Shown: positions 19,291 through 28,823 of the stretch, piece after piece | Position numbering within the stretch: position 1 is the stretch's first letter | How the letters are laid out: each line of letters starts with the position of its first letter | NCBI GenBank assembly: GCA_934792625.1 | Contig: CAKVON010000009.1 | Span: 1-64,000 of the forward strand | Length of the DNA: 64,000 bases | Direction: 5' to 3' | Source: an uncultured Atopobiaceae bacterium | GTDB lineage: Bacteria > Actinomycetota > Coriobacteriia > Coriobacteriales > Atopobiaceae | Translations under genes and position numbers: made by a program | The notes under the pieces: model-generated | Seen by the model: the letters and a program-made list of their open reading frames with translations, nothing else | Database searches by the model: none | Told to the model about the DNA's origin: nothing

Positions 19291-20427
19291 ATGTCCGAGC
19301 TGTTCTCCTACGACATCGTCGCCGAGGACCCCAAGACGCACGCCCGCGCGGGCGTCTTCCACACCGCCCATGGCGACATCGAGACCCCCGTCTTCATGCC
19401 CGTCGGCACCAAGGGCACGGTCAAGGGGCTTCTGCCGCAGGTCGTCGAGGGGCTCGGCGCGCAGATCGTGCTCGCCAACACCTACCACCTGTCGCAGCGC
19501 CCCGGCTCCGACCTCATCGAGGAGCTGGGCGGCCTGCACGACTTCATGCAGTGGCACAAGCCCATCCTGACCGACTCCGGCGGCTTCCAGGTCTTCTCCC
19601 ACGGGGAGTTCTTCAAGCTCTCGAACGAGGGCGTGCGCTTCCGCGCGGTCGACTACGACGGGAGCTGGGTGAGCTGGACCCCCGAGCAGAACATGGCTAT
19701 CGCCCAGCAGCTGGGAAGCGACATCTGCATGCAGCTCGACCAGTGCCCGGGATATCCCGCGACCCGCGGCTTCGTGCAGAGGGCCGTCGAGCTCTCCAGC
19801 ATGTGGGCCGAGCGCTGCTGGAAGGCGCACACGCGTCCCGACCAGGCACTGTTTGGCATCGTTCAGGGTGGCATGCACCTGGACCTGCGCCTGAGGTCGC
19901 TTCGTCACCTCGAGGAGTGCGGCGACTTCCCCGGCTACGGCATCGGCGGCTATTCGGTGGGCGAGGACCACGAGACCATGTTCGAGACCCTGGCCCCCCT
20001 GGCCGGCGAGCACATGCCCCGCAACAAGCCGCACTACCTGATGGGCGTCGGCAACCCCACGACCCTGGTCAGGGGAGTCGCCTGCGGAGTGGACATGTTC
20101 GACTGCGTGCTCCCCACGCGCACCGCGCGCACCGGCACGGCCTTCTCCAGCGAGGGCAGGCTCAACTTCCGCAATGCCCGCTTCCGCCGCGACGACGGCC
20201 CGATCGACGCCGCCTGTACCTGTCCGGTGTGCACGGGCGGCTTCACGCGCGCCTACGTTCACCACCTGGTGCGCCAGCACGAGATGCTCGGCAGCGAGCT
20301 CATCTCGATGCACAACCTCTACTACCTGATCGACCTCATGCGTCGCGCCCGCGCCTCCATCATCGAGGGCACCTACTCGGACTTCGTCGACGACTGGATG
20401 GCCTCGCCTGCGGCTATCGACTACTAG
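19291..20427 (+). CDS. tgt: tRNA-guanine transglycosylase
   Basis: 378 residues. It swaps guanine-34 for preQ1 in tRNAs with GUN anticodons. Conserved pieces: LTDSGGFQVFS (general acid/base Asp), the nucleophile Asp271 in VDMFDCVLPTR, and the zinc site CTCPVC...HH near residue 310. The substrate loop normally reads DEC(T/P)PYPA; here it is LDQCPGYPA, so the Glu after the binding Asp is Gln151 and the following Pro/Tyr pair is altered. Start ATG 19291 follows TTGGAG. With queA and queH nearby, the window covers the last three queuosine steps. Confidence 0.95.
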   Translation: MSELFSYDIVAEDPKTHARAGVFHTAHGDIETPVFMPVGTKGTVKGLLPQVVEGLGAQIVLANTYHLSQRPGSDLIEELGGLHDFMQWHKPILTDSGGFQVFSHGEFFKLSNEGVRFRAVDYDGSWVSWTPEQNMAIAQQLGSDICMQLDQCPGYPATRGFVQRAVELSSMWAERCWKAHTRPDQALFGIVQGGMHLDLRLRSLRHLEECGDFPGYGIGGYSVGEDHETMFETLAPLAGEHMPRNKPHYLMGVGNPTTLVRGVACGVDMFDCVLPTRTARTGTAFSSEGRLNFRNARFRRDDGPIDAACTCPVCTGGFTRAYVHHLVRQHEMLGSELISMHNLYYLIDLMRRARASIIEGTYSDFVDDWMASPAAIDY

Positions 20428-20592
20428 CGGTCTCGTCTATCACGTGCGCGGCCACTGCCGCGCGCCCCTCGGCGCATGGTCCGCTCGGCGTGCGCGTGGG
20501 CACTCGCCTGTGGAGTATGGGTAATATAGGAGTTTGGAAAACTGGTATCGGTCGGGCGAGAAGCCCGTCCGCGACGAGAGAGACTTCTGTAT

Positions 20593-22074
20593 ATGCCTAA
20601 GAAGAAGGACGCCGAGCGCACGGGCGTCGACCGCTGGAACGAAGGCGCCTCCGGGCGCAATCGCGCAAAGGCCAACGGGCGCAAGTCCAACAAGCTTCCC
20701 CGCGACGCACGTCGCTGGGCCGGCACCCTGGTGGTGCTGGTCGCCGTGCTCGTGGCCTGCGCCATCGCGTTCACCCCGCTGGACAAGCGCATCACGCAGG
20801 GCCTGGACATCCAGGGCGGCGTGTCGGTGATCATGACCGCCTCCAAGACCGACGGCGGCGAGCCCTCGGCCGACGAGATGGCCACCGCCACGACCATCGT
20901 CCAGAACCGCGTCAACTCGCTGGGTGCCTCCGAGGCCACGGTCCAGCAGCAGGGATCCAACTCGATCCTCATCCAGATCCCGGGCGCCACCGACGCCCAG
21001 GCGGCGGTCGAGACCATCGGCAAGACGGGCTACCTCGAGTTCGTGCGCCTGGACGAGATCGGCGACGCCGACGCGCTCGCCCAGATCAACGCCGGCAAGC
21101 AGGGGGTCAAGCTGAAGGAGGGCACCTACACCGCCTTCATGGACGGCTCCTCCATCAAGTCGAGTGGCGTCGCCCAGTCCTCCAACATGGCGAGCGGCGA
21201 GTGGGCCGTCAACGTCTCCCTCAACGACAAGGGCCGTGAGACCTTCGCCCAGGTCACCACCGACCTCGCGCCGACGAACGGTCGCATCGCCATAGTGCTC
21301 GACGGCGTCGTCGACTCGGCCCCCGCCGTCGTCAACCCGATCACCGACGGCAACGTCTCGATCACCGGCGGCTACAACAGCGAGCAGGCCCAGGCCCTCA
21401 AGACGGTCCTCGACTCCGGCTCGCTGCCCGTCACGCTCAACTACTCCGAGAGCCGCGTCGTCGGCCCGACCCTGGGCCAGGACTCCCTGTCGCAGGGCCT
21501 CACCGCCATCGCCGTCGGCATGGCGATCGTCGTCGTGTACCTGTTCGTCTTCTACCGCGGCCTCGGTCTTCTCACCTTTGGCTCGCTCGGCGTGTTTGCC
21601 GTCGTCTACCTCGGCATCCTCGCCGTCCTGTCGCACTTCGGCCTGTTTGCCCTGTCGCTTCCCGGTCTGGCCGGCATCGTCCTGACGATCGGCATGGCGG
21701 CAGACTCCTCGATCCTGGTGCTCGAGCGCTTCCGCGAGGAGATCCGCATGGGCCGCACGATCCGCAACGCATCGATCTCCGGCGTCAAGCATGGCATCGG
21801 CACCTCCGTCGACGCCGACATGGTCACGTTCGTCTCGGCCGTCGCGCTGTTCTTCGTGGCCGTTGGCCCGGTCAAGGGCTTCGGCCTCACGCTGGCCCTG
21901 GGCATCCTGTGCGACCTGGTCACCATGTTCGCCTTCAAGGCCCCGGCGCTGCGCCTGCTCGCCCGCGGCACCATCCAGGCCAACCCCGCCTTCTGGGGCG
22001 TGGCCGACGACATCGAGGAGGCCGAGGCCGCCCGTGTCGCGACTTCCGGGAAGGGGGGTGTGGCCAATGCGTAG
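20593..22074 (+). CDS. secD: Protein translocase subunit SecD
   Basis: 493 residues. A basic cytosolic start (1-42), TM1 (about 43-62), a large extracytoplasmic domain with the LDIQGGVSVI and VNSLGASEATVQ segments, then five more membrane spans from about residue 295. It is an RND-type motor that works with SecF and SecYEG to pull exported proteins across the membrane using the proton gradient. ATG 20593 is also the first Met before the basic stretch. The stop overlaps the secF start by 8 nt. TAATAT at 20522-20527 is a possible -10. Confidence 0.95.
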   Translation: MPKKKDAERTGVDRWNEGASGRNRAKANGRKSNKLPRDARRWAGTLVVLVAVLVACAIAFTPLDKRITQGLDIQGGVSVIMTASKTDGGEPSADEMATATTIVQNRVNSLGASEATVQQQGSNSILIQIPGATDAQAAVETIGKTGYLEFVRLDEIGDADALAQINAGKQGVKLKEGTYTAFMDGSSIKSSGVAQSSNMASGEWAVNVSLNDKGRETFAQVTTDLAPTNGRIAIVLDGVVDSAPAVVNPITDGNVSITGGYNSEQAQALKTVLDSGSLPVTLNYSESRVVGPTLGQDSLSQGLTAIAVGMAIVVVYLFVFYRGLGLLTFGSLGVFAVVYLGILAVLSHFGLFALSLPGLAGIVLTIGMAADSSILVLERFREEIRMGRTIRNASISGVKHGIGTSVDADMVTFVSAVALFFVAVGPVKGFGLTLALGILCDLVTMFAFKAPALRLLARGTIQANPAFWGVADDIEEAEAARVATSGKGGVANA

Positions 22075-23068
22075 CCACTTCTCTCGCGAGCTGCCCATCG
22101 TCCACCACCGCAAGGCCTTCTTCTGCCTGTCGGGCGCCCTTCTGGCCCTTGCCGTCGTCGGCATCCTCGTGCGGGGCCTGGTCTTTGGCATCGAGTTCGT
22201 CGGCGGCACCGAGGTCGACTTCCGCGACACCGGCTCGCTGACCATCTCCCAGATGCGCACGGCGCTGTCCGACGCTGGTGAGAAGGGCGTCACGGTCCAG
22301 ACCGCCGTCACCGACGGCTCGGCGGGCTTCCTGGTCCGTTCCGAGACCGTCGACCCCAACGTCGCCACCGCGCACGCCGCCAGGGCCGCCGAGTCCCTCG
22401 GACTTGCCGAGGACTCCTTCCAGGTCACGACCATCGGCCCGGACTGGGGTGCCAACGTCACCCGCTCCTCGGCCTTGGCCTTCGTGCTGGCCATCGTCGC
22501 CATCGTGGCCTACGTCGCCTTCCGCTACGAGCCCAAGATGTCGGTCACGGCAATCGCGTCGCTTCTGCACGACCTGCTCATCACCGTTGGTGTCTACGCG
22601 TGGACGCAGACCGCGATCACGCCCAACGTCGTCGCCGCGCTTCTCACCATCATGGGTTACTCGCTCTACGACACCGTCGTCGAGTTCCACCGCATCAACG
22701 AGAACGCCGCCGGCCGCGACGACGGCGTCCACCGCACCTACTACCAGATCGCCAACTTCTCGGTTAACGAGGTCCTGGTCAGAACCATCAACACGACCGT
22801 CACCTCGCTGGTGCCTGTCGTGGCGATGCTGCTTCTGGGTGGCGCCACCCTGCGCGACTTCGCCTTCGCCATGCTGATCGGCCTGGTTCTGGGCGGCTAC
22901 TCGTCCTTCGGCGTCGCCACGCCGCTTCTGGCCGTGTGGAAGACGCGCGAGCCCAAGTGGGCGAAGCTCGAGGCCCGCTACGGCGACGCCTCCGCCGCGA
23001 CGAGCGTCGTTGCCGCCGACGCCCCCGATGCCGAGAAGGGCGCCGAGTCCGCGTCCGAGTCCGAGTAG
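22067..23068 (+). CDS. secF: Protein translocase subunit SecF
   Basis: 333 residues: TM1 (about 17-37), the FVGGTEVDF segment, a periplasmic-type domain, then five TM spans from about 145, including YSLYDTVVEFHRINEN and the NTTVTSLVPV region typical of SecF. Start ATG 22067 overlaps the end of secD in another frame, and AAGGGGGGTG is the ribosome site, so the pair is translationally coupled. Acidic C-terminal tail. Confidence 0.95.
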   Translation: MRSHFSRELPIVHHRKAFFCLSGALLALAVVGILVRGLVFGIEFVGGTEVDFRDTGSLTISQMRTALSDAGEKGVTVQTAVTDGSAGFLVRSETVDPNVATAHAARAAESLGLAEDSFQVTTIGPDWGANVTRSSALAFVLAIVAIVAYVAFRYEPKMSVTAIASLLHDLLITVGVYAWTQTAITPNVVAALLTIMGYSLYDTVVEFHRINENAAGRDDGVHRTYYQIANFSVNEVLVRTINTTVTSLVPVVAMLLLGGATLRDFAFAMLIGLVLGGYSSFGVATPLLAVWKTREPKWAKLEARYGDASAATSVVAADAPDAEKGAESASESE

Positions 23069-26000
23069 GTGGGGCCGGTGGGTGGCCTTGCCAACAGCGA
23101 CCGATGGGACGTGCTGACCCCTGACGAGGATGCCGAGCGCCGCCTCGTCAGGGAGTGCGGCGTCTCGCCGCTCGTGGCGCGTGTGCTCTCGGCTCGCGGC
23201 ATGGTCGAGCCCGAGCGCGTCCGTCACTTCCTGACGCCCTCGCTCGAGCGCGACTGGTGCGACCCGCTTCTCATCCCCGGGATGGACGAGGCTGCGGCCC
23301 GTGTGCTCGAGGCGATTCGCGCCGGCGAGCGCATCGCGATCTTCGGCGACTTCGACGTCGACGGCATGAGCTCCACCTGCCTTCTGGCGCTGGGCCTCAC
23401 GCGCCTGGGCGCCAGGGGCGTCCGAAGCTACATCCCGCATCGCTTCGACGAGGGCTACGGCCTGTCGCGCGACGCGCTCGGGCGCGTCATGGCCGATGGC
23501 AAGCCGGACCTCGTCATCACCGTCGACAACGGCATCGCCGCCAGGGACGAGGTGGCATGGCTGCTCTCCGAGGGCGTCGACGTCGTCGTGACCGACCACC
23601 ACGAGCCCGCCGACCTCGTGCCGACGGGCGTGCCGGTGTGCGACCCCAAGCTCCAGGCGGACTGCCCGTCGCGCGAGCTTGCCGGCGCGGGCGTGGCCCT
23701 CAAGCTCGTGTGCGAGCTGGGCCGCAGGCTGGGCCAGCCCGACGTCTGGCTCGACTACGTCGAGGTCGCCACGCTTGGCACCATCTCCGACATGATGCTT
23801 CTCACGGGCGAGAACCGCGCCCTGGTCGCCGCCGGCATCGAGCGCCTGCGCCACACCGGGCGCGCTGGAATCGTGGCGCTTGCCGCCGCTGCCGGCGTCG
23901 ACCTGGCGAGCGTGACCTCCGACTCGCTGCCCTTCTCGCTCGTGCCGAGGCTCAACGCCGCCGGACGCATGGGCTGCGTCGAGGTCGCGCTCGACCTGCT
24001 GCTGTGCGACGACCCCGAGCGTGCTGCGACGCTTGCCGCGAGGCTCGAGTCGGTCAACCACGAGCGCCGCGAGATCGAGTCGGCGCTCGCCGAGGAGGCC
24101 TTTGCCAAGGCGGAGGCGACCTACAAGCCGGGCGACCGCCTGATCGTGGTCGCGGGCGAGGGTTGGCACGAGGGCGTCAAGGGCATCGTCGCCGGGCGCC
24201 TGTCGAGCCGCTACCACGTCCCGTCGATCCTGTTCACCGTCTCCGACGGCGTCGCCATCGGCTCGGGCCGCAGCGTCGGCTCGGTCGACCTGTTCCATGC
24301 CGTCGAGCAGTGCGCCGACCTGTGCGTGCGCTTTGGCGGCCATGCCGCCGCAATCGGCGTCACGGTCGACGTCGCCAACCTCGAGGCGTTCAGGGAGCGC
24401 CTGTCGCAGGTCCTGGCGGGCCTTCCCGACGACCAGTTCGTCTCGACCGACGAGGTCGCGGCAGTGGTCGGCCTGGGCGAGCTCAACGTCGAGACGATCG
24501 GCTCGCTCGAGGTCATGCAGCCGTTTGGCCAGGGCAACAAGAAGCCCCTGTTCGCCGCGACCGGCGTATGCATGCGAGGCCGCGCCCGTGCCGGTGCCAA
24601 TGGCGACCACCTGCGCTTTGCTGCCTCCGATGGCATCCACTCGATTCCCGCGATCATGTTCCGCACGCCCGACATCGAGTACGCGTATGGTTGCGATGCG
24701 GCCGTCGACCTGGTCTTCGAGCCCGTCGTCGACACCTGGCAGGGTCGCACCAAGGCCAAGCTGATGGTTCGCGACATACTGTATCGCACGCCTGCCGAGG
24801 GCCAGGCTCCCGTCGGGACCGTCGCCGACGAGCTGGAGGCCCGTGCCGCCGAGGCGCTCGACCCGCACGCCTCGGCCGCCCTGTCCGCACCCGTCTCGGA
24901 TGCCGTGGCGCCTGAGCTCGCCGAGCGCGAGCGCCTGGCGCTCCTGGGTGCCGACGAGCTCACGAACGAGCTGCGTCGCCGCATGATCGGCGACTCCGAG
25001 CTGCTGGACGCGCAGGCGACAGTCCTCCACAGGCTCGCCCAGGGCCGTTCGGCCATGCTCGTCATGGCCACGGGCCGCGGCAAGTCGCTCGTCTTCCACC
25101 TGCACGCCGCCCGCGAGGCCATCGCCCACGGCTCGGCGAGCGTCTTCGTGTTCCCGCTTCGCGCCCTCGTGGCCGACCAGGCCTACCACCTGGCCCGCTC
25201 GCTGGCGCCCATGGGCGTCTCGGTGCGCGTGCTCACGGGCGAGACGCCCCTCGAGCGGCGTGGCGAGATCTTCTCCGAACTCGCCTCGGGTGCCTGCGAC
25301 GTGATCCTGACCACGCCCGAGTTCCTCTCGATCCATGTCGGCCGCTTTGCGGCCACGGGCCGCGTCCGCTTCCTCGTGGTGGACGAGTCCCATCACGTCG
25401 CGGGCGCCACCGGCGACGGCCGTGCCGCATACGCCGACCTCGGTCGCGTCGCCCACGAGCTGGGCGACCCCTGCGCGCTGGCGCTCACGGCCACCGCGAC
25501 GGACGAGACCGCCAGGCAGGTCTCGTCGCTTCTGGGCATCGCCGCGGCCGACGTCGTGGTCGACCGCTCGGTTCGCTCCAACCTTCTGCTGGAGGACGCC
25601 CGCGAGCTGCGCGACCGCGAGTGCGCGCTGGTGAGCGTCGTCGCCTCGGGCGAGAAGACCATCTGCTACGTCAACTCCCGCGAGCAGTCGGTGGCGATCG
25701 CTCGCATGCTGCGCCGTGCCGTTCCCGACCTGGCCCCGCGCATCTCGTACTACAACGCGGGCCTATCCCGTGAGGACCGCGGCCGCGTCGAGCGCGCCTT
25801 TCGCGACGGCGAGCTCACCTGCATCGTCTCGACGAGCGCCTTCGGCGAGGGCGTCAACCTGCCCGACGTGCGCCATGTCGTCCTCTACCACATGCCCTTC
25901 GGCTCGACCGAGTTCAACCAGATGTCCGGCCGCGCCGGTCGCGACGGCCGTCCCGCCACCGTGCACCTCTTGTTCGGCTCGCGCGACGCTCGCCTGAACG

Positions 26001-26446
26001 AGCGCCTGCTCGCCTCGTCGGCACCCGACCGCGACCAGCTGGTCCTTCTCTACCGTGTGCTCGGGGCACTGGGGCGTCGTGCGAACGAGGGTGTGGGCAG
26101 GCCCACGTTCTCGGTCGCCAACGCCGACATCGCCGCCTCGGCCCGAGAGGTCGACACCCGCTCCACCCTGGACGAGCGTGCCGTCTCGTGCGGCATCGGC
26201 GTATTTCGCGAGTTGGGCTTCCTCAACACCGAGGGCTTCGGCACGCAGCGAACGATCACGATGGTGGAGTCGCCGAGGCGCATGCGCCTGGAGGACTCCA
26301 TCCGCTACCTCGAGGGCGTCCGCTCGCGAGAGGCCTTCTCCCGCTTCAGGGACTGGGTCCTCACCGCAAGCTCGGACGACCTTCTCGCCCGCATCAACAG
26401 ACCCATCGCACCCGGTTTCGGCACCGTGGTCGGAAAGGGGGAGTAA
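23069..26446 (+). CDS. RecJ exonuclease fused to a RecQ-like SF2 helicase
   Basis: 1125 residues from one unbroken frame. The N-terminal ~580 residues are RecJ, a 5'-3' single-strand exonuclease: DHH motif FGDFDVDG (92-99), VTVDNG, TDHH (175-178), and DHHA1 motif GGHAA (423-427). The C-terminal part is a DEAD/DEAH helicase: Walker A ATGRGKS (ending near 673), Walker B DESHH (772-776), TATAT, and motif VI SGRAGRDGR (from 953), close to RecQ in spacing. The two activities cooperate in RecF-type gap repair. Start is uncertain: GTG 23069 touches the secF stop, GTG 23078 has AGGTGGGG just before it. Operon with secDF and rel. Confidence 0.92.
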   Translation: MGPVGGLANSDRWDVLTPDEDAERRLVRECGVSPLVARVLSARGMVEPERVRHFLTPSLERDWCDPLLIPGMDEAAARVLEAIRAGERIAIFGDFDVDGMSSTCLLALGLTRLGARGVRSYIPHRFDEGYGLSRDALGRVMADGKPDLVITVDNGIAARDEVAWLLSEGVDVVVTDHHEPADLVPTGVPVCDPKLQADCPSRELAGAGVALKLVCELGRRLGQPDVWLDYVEVATLGTISDMMLLTGENRALVAAGIERLRHTGRAGIVALAAAAGVDLASVTSDSLPFSLVPRLNAAGRMGCVEVALDLLLCDDPERAATLAARLESVNHERREIESALAEEAFAKAEATYKPGDRLIVVAGEGWHEGVKGIVAGRLSSRYHVPSILFTVSDGVAIGSGRSVGSVDLFHAVEQCADLCVRFGGHAAAIGVTVDVANLEAFRERLSQVLAGLPDDQFVSTDEVAAVVGLGELNVETIGSLEVMQPFGQGNKKPLFAATGVCMRGRARAGANGDHLRFAASDGIHSIPAIMFRTPDIEYAYGCDAAVDLVFEPVVDTWQGRTKAKLMVRDILYRTPAEGQAPVGTVADELEARAAEALDPHASAALSAPVSDAVAPELAERERLALLGADELTNELRRRMIGDSELLDAQATVLHRLAQGRSAMLVMATGRGKSLVFHLHAAREAIAHGSASVFVFPLRALVADQAYHLARSLAPMGVSVRVLTGETPLERRGEIFSELASGACDVILTTPEFLSIHVGRFAATGRVRFLVVDESHHVAGATGDGRAAYADLGRVAHELGDPCALALTATATDETARQVSSLLGIAAADVVVDRSVRSNLLLEDARELRDRECALVSVVASGEKTICYVNSREQSVAIARMLRRAVPDLAPRISYYNAGLSREDRGRVERAFRDGELTCIVSTSAFGEGVNLPDVRHVVLYHMPFGSTEFNQMSGRAGRDGRPATVHLLFGSRDARLNERLLASSAPDRDQLVLLYRVLGALGRRANEGVGRPTFSVANADIAASAREVDTRSTLDERAVSCGIGVFRELGFLNTEGFGTQRTITMVESPRRMRLEDSIRYLEGVRSREAFSRFRDWVLTASSDDLLARINRPIAPGFGTVVGKGE

Positions 26447-26448
26447 CC

Positions 26449-28818
26449 ATGGCAGACGGCACCACCGACCGCAGGGACCAGAAGGCCAGAAAGCCCATGC
26501 TGTTCGAGCCCGCCTCGGACGAGGCTCCCGAGGCCGACTCCTATCCCAAGCTCGAGGCAGTCTGCGAGCGCTACCTGCTTCCCGAGGAGATGGCCAAGGT
26601 CGAGAGCGCCTACGGGTTCGCGGCGCGCTACCACGCCAACCAGCGTCGTCGCAGCGGCGAGCCCTACATCAACCACCCCGTCGAGGTCGCGCTGATCCTG
26701 GCCGACGACCTCCAGATGGACGAGGACGTCATCTGCGCCGCCCTTCTCCACGACACCGTCGAGGACACCACCGCCACCCTGTCCGACCTCGCCGCGCGCT
26801 ATGGCGAGACGGTCGCCGAGCTGGTCGACGGCGTGACCAAGCTCACCTCCATCGAGGTCGACTCGATGGACGAGAAGCAGGCCCTCAACCTTCGCAAGAT
26901 GTTTCTTGCCATGTCCAAGGACATCCGAGTCGTCATCATCAAGCTGGCCGACCGCCTGCACAACATGCGCACCCTGGCCGCTCTGCCGCCCGACCGCCGC
27001 GCGTTCAAGGCGCGCGAGACGATGGACGTCTACGCGCCCCTGGCGGACCGCCTGGGCATCTCGTCGGTCAAGTGGGAGCTCGAGGACCTGGCGTTCTTCT
27101 ACCTGGAGCCCGACGAGTACCAGCGCATCGCGCGCATGGTGCAGGACTCCCGCGAGCAGCGCGAGCGCAACACCAACGAGACGATCAAGACGCTTGAGGA
27201 CGAGCTGCGCCGCAACGGCCTCGCGAGCTTCCAGATCAAGGGCCGCCCCAAGCACCTGTGGTCCATCTACCAGAAGATGAAGCGGAAGGACAAGGAGTTC
27301 GCCGACATCTACGACCTGATCGCGCTGCGCGTGATCTGCGACACGGTCGGCGACTGCTACTCGGTGCTGGGCACCGTCCACACGCTGTGGCACCCGCTGC
27401 CCGGCCGCTTCAAGGACTACATCGCCACGCCCAAGCCCAACGGCTACCAGTCGCTTCACACCACGGTCGTCGGTCCCGACGCCCGCCCGATCGAGATCCA
27501 GATCCGCACGCACGAGATGCACGAGCAGGCCGAGTACGGAATCGCGGCCCACTGGCTGTACAAGAAGTCGGGCAACTCCAAGGGCGCCATGTCCTCGGAG
27601 GACAAGAGCATCGACTCGCAGATCTCCTGGATCCGCCGCAGCCTGGACTGGGCCACCGAGGGCGAGATCGGCGACGCGCGCGAGTACCTCGACAACCTGC
27701 GCATCGACCTGTTCGAGGACGAGATCTTCGTCTTCACCCCCAAGGGCGAGGTCATGAGCCTGCGCTCCGGCTCCACGCCGCTCGACTTCGCCTATGCCGT
27801 CCATACCGAGGTCGGCAACCACTGCGTCGGCGCCAAGGTCAACGGCTCGGTCGTGCCCATCGGCTCGCAGCTCGAGATGGGCGACCGCATCGAGATCCTG
27901 ACCAACAAGGGCTCGCGCCCCTCGCGCGACTGGCTCAACCTCGTGCGCACGCCGTCCGCCCGCGCCAAGATCCGCAAGTACTTCGCGACCATGACCAAGT
28001 CCGACGACGCCGAGCAGGGTCGAAGCGACCTCGGTCGCGAGCTTCGCAAGCGCGGCTACGGCATCTCGACCGTCCGTGCGGGCAAGGCGATCGCCAAGGT
28101 CTGCGAGCAGCTCGACTTCAACGGCCCCGACGACCTGTTCGCCGCCGTCGGCACCGGCAAGGTGTCGCTCAAGCAGGTCGCCAACAAGGTCGAGGCCATC
28201 CTCGAGGAGGGCTCGCCCGAGCGCCAGGCCGCGCTGGCCCGCGCCGCCGAGGAGCGTGCCAAGCGCGAGGCCGCCGAGAGCTCGCGTCCGCTCGCGCTGT
28301 CCCACTCCCGCGAGGGCAAGGAGCGCCGTCGCCGTCGCAACAACTGCGGCGTCATCGCCAAGGGCGACCCCGACCTGCTGGTCCACCTGTCACACTGCTG
28401 CAACCCGGTTGCCGGCGACGACATCGTCGGCTTCATCACGCGCGGCCGTGGCGTCTCGGTCCACCGTGCCAACTGCCCCAACGTCAAGTCCCTCATGGAG
28501 CACCCCGAGCGCATGATCGAGGTCGAGTGGGACGCCTCGGGCGCCGCCGAGTTCCAGGTCGAGATCGTCGTCGAGGCCACCGATCGCATGGGCCTTCTGA
28601 AGGACGTCACCATCGCGCTGGGGGAGGGTGGCGCCAACATCCTGTCGGCCGCGACCCAGACCTCTTCGATGGGCGTGGCTCGCCTGCGCTTCATGATCTC
28701 CATCTCCGACGCGAGCATGCTCGACCCGCTGCTCGCACTTCTCAGTCGCATCCCGTCCGTCTACGACGCCCGTCGCATCATGCCCGGCGAGGGTGCCAAG
28801 CAGCTCAAGAGGAGGTAG
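26449..28818 (+). CDS. rel: Bifunctional (p)ppGpp synthetase/hydrolase
   Basis: 789 residues with the full Rel/SpoT layout: HD hydrolase (about 50-200, with His101-Asp102 in LLHDTVED and ADRLHNM), synthetase (about 235-360, including the ATPKPNGYQSLHT segment), TGS (about 422-485), a Cys/His motif domain (LSHCCNPVAGDD near 646) and a C-terminal ACT domain (about 701-775). The intact HD box means it can destroy as well as make the alarmone. Start ATG 26449 with GGGGGAG, two bases after the RecJ-helicase stop. Last but one gene of the secD operon. Confidence 0.95.
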   Translation: MADGTTDRRDQKARKPMLFEPASDEAPEADSYPKLEAVCERYLLPEEMAKVESAYGFAARYHANQRRRSGEPYINHPVEVALILADDLQMDEDVICAALLHDTVEDTTATLSDLAARYGETVAELVDGVTKLTSIEVDSMDEKQALNLRKMFLAMSKDIRVVIIKLADRLHNMRTLAALPPDRRAFKARETMDVYAPLADRLGISSVKWELEDLAFFYLEPDEYQRIARMVQDSREQRERNTNETIKTLEDELRRNGLASFQIKGRPKHLWSIYQKMKRKDKEFADIYDLIALRVICDTVGDCYSVLGTVHTLWHPLPGRFKDYIATPKPNGYQSLHTTVVGPDARPIEIQIRTHEMHEQAEYGIAAHWLYKKSGNSKGAMSSEDKSIDSQISWIRRSLDWATEGEIGDAREYLDNLRIDLFEDEIFVFTPKGEVMSLRSGSTPLDFAYAVHTEVGNHCVGAKVNGSVVPIGSQLEMGDRIEILTNKGSRPSRDWLNLVRTPSARAKIRKYFATMTKSDDAEQGRSDLGRELRKRGYGISTVRAGKAIAKVCEQLDFNGPDDLFAAVGTGKVSLKQVANKVEAILEEGSPERQAALARAAEERAKREAAESSRPLALSHSREGKERRRRRNNCGVIAKGDPDLLVHLSHCCNPVAGDDIVGFITRGRGVSVHRANCPNVKSLMEHPERMIEVEWDASGAAEFQVEIVVEATDRMGLLKDVTIALGEGGANILSAATQTSSMGVARLRFMISISDASMLDPLLALLSRIPSVYDARRIMPGEGAKQLKRR

Positions 28819-28823
28819 CTGCC

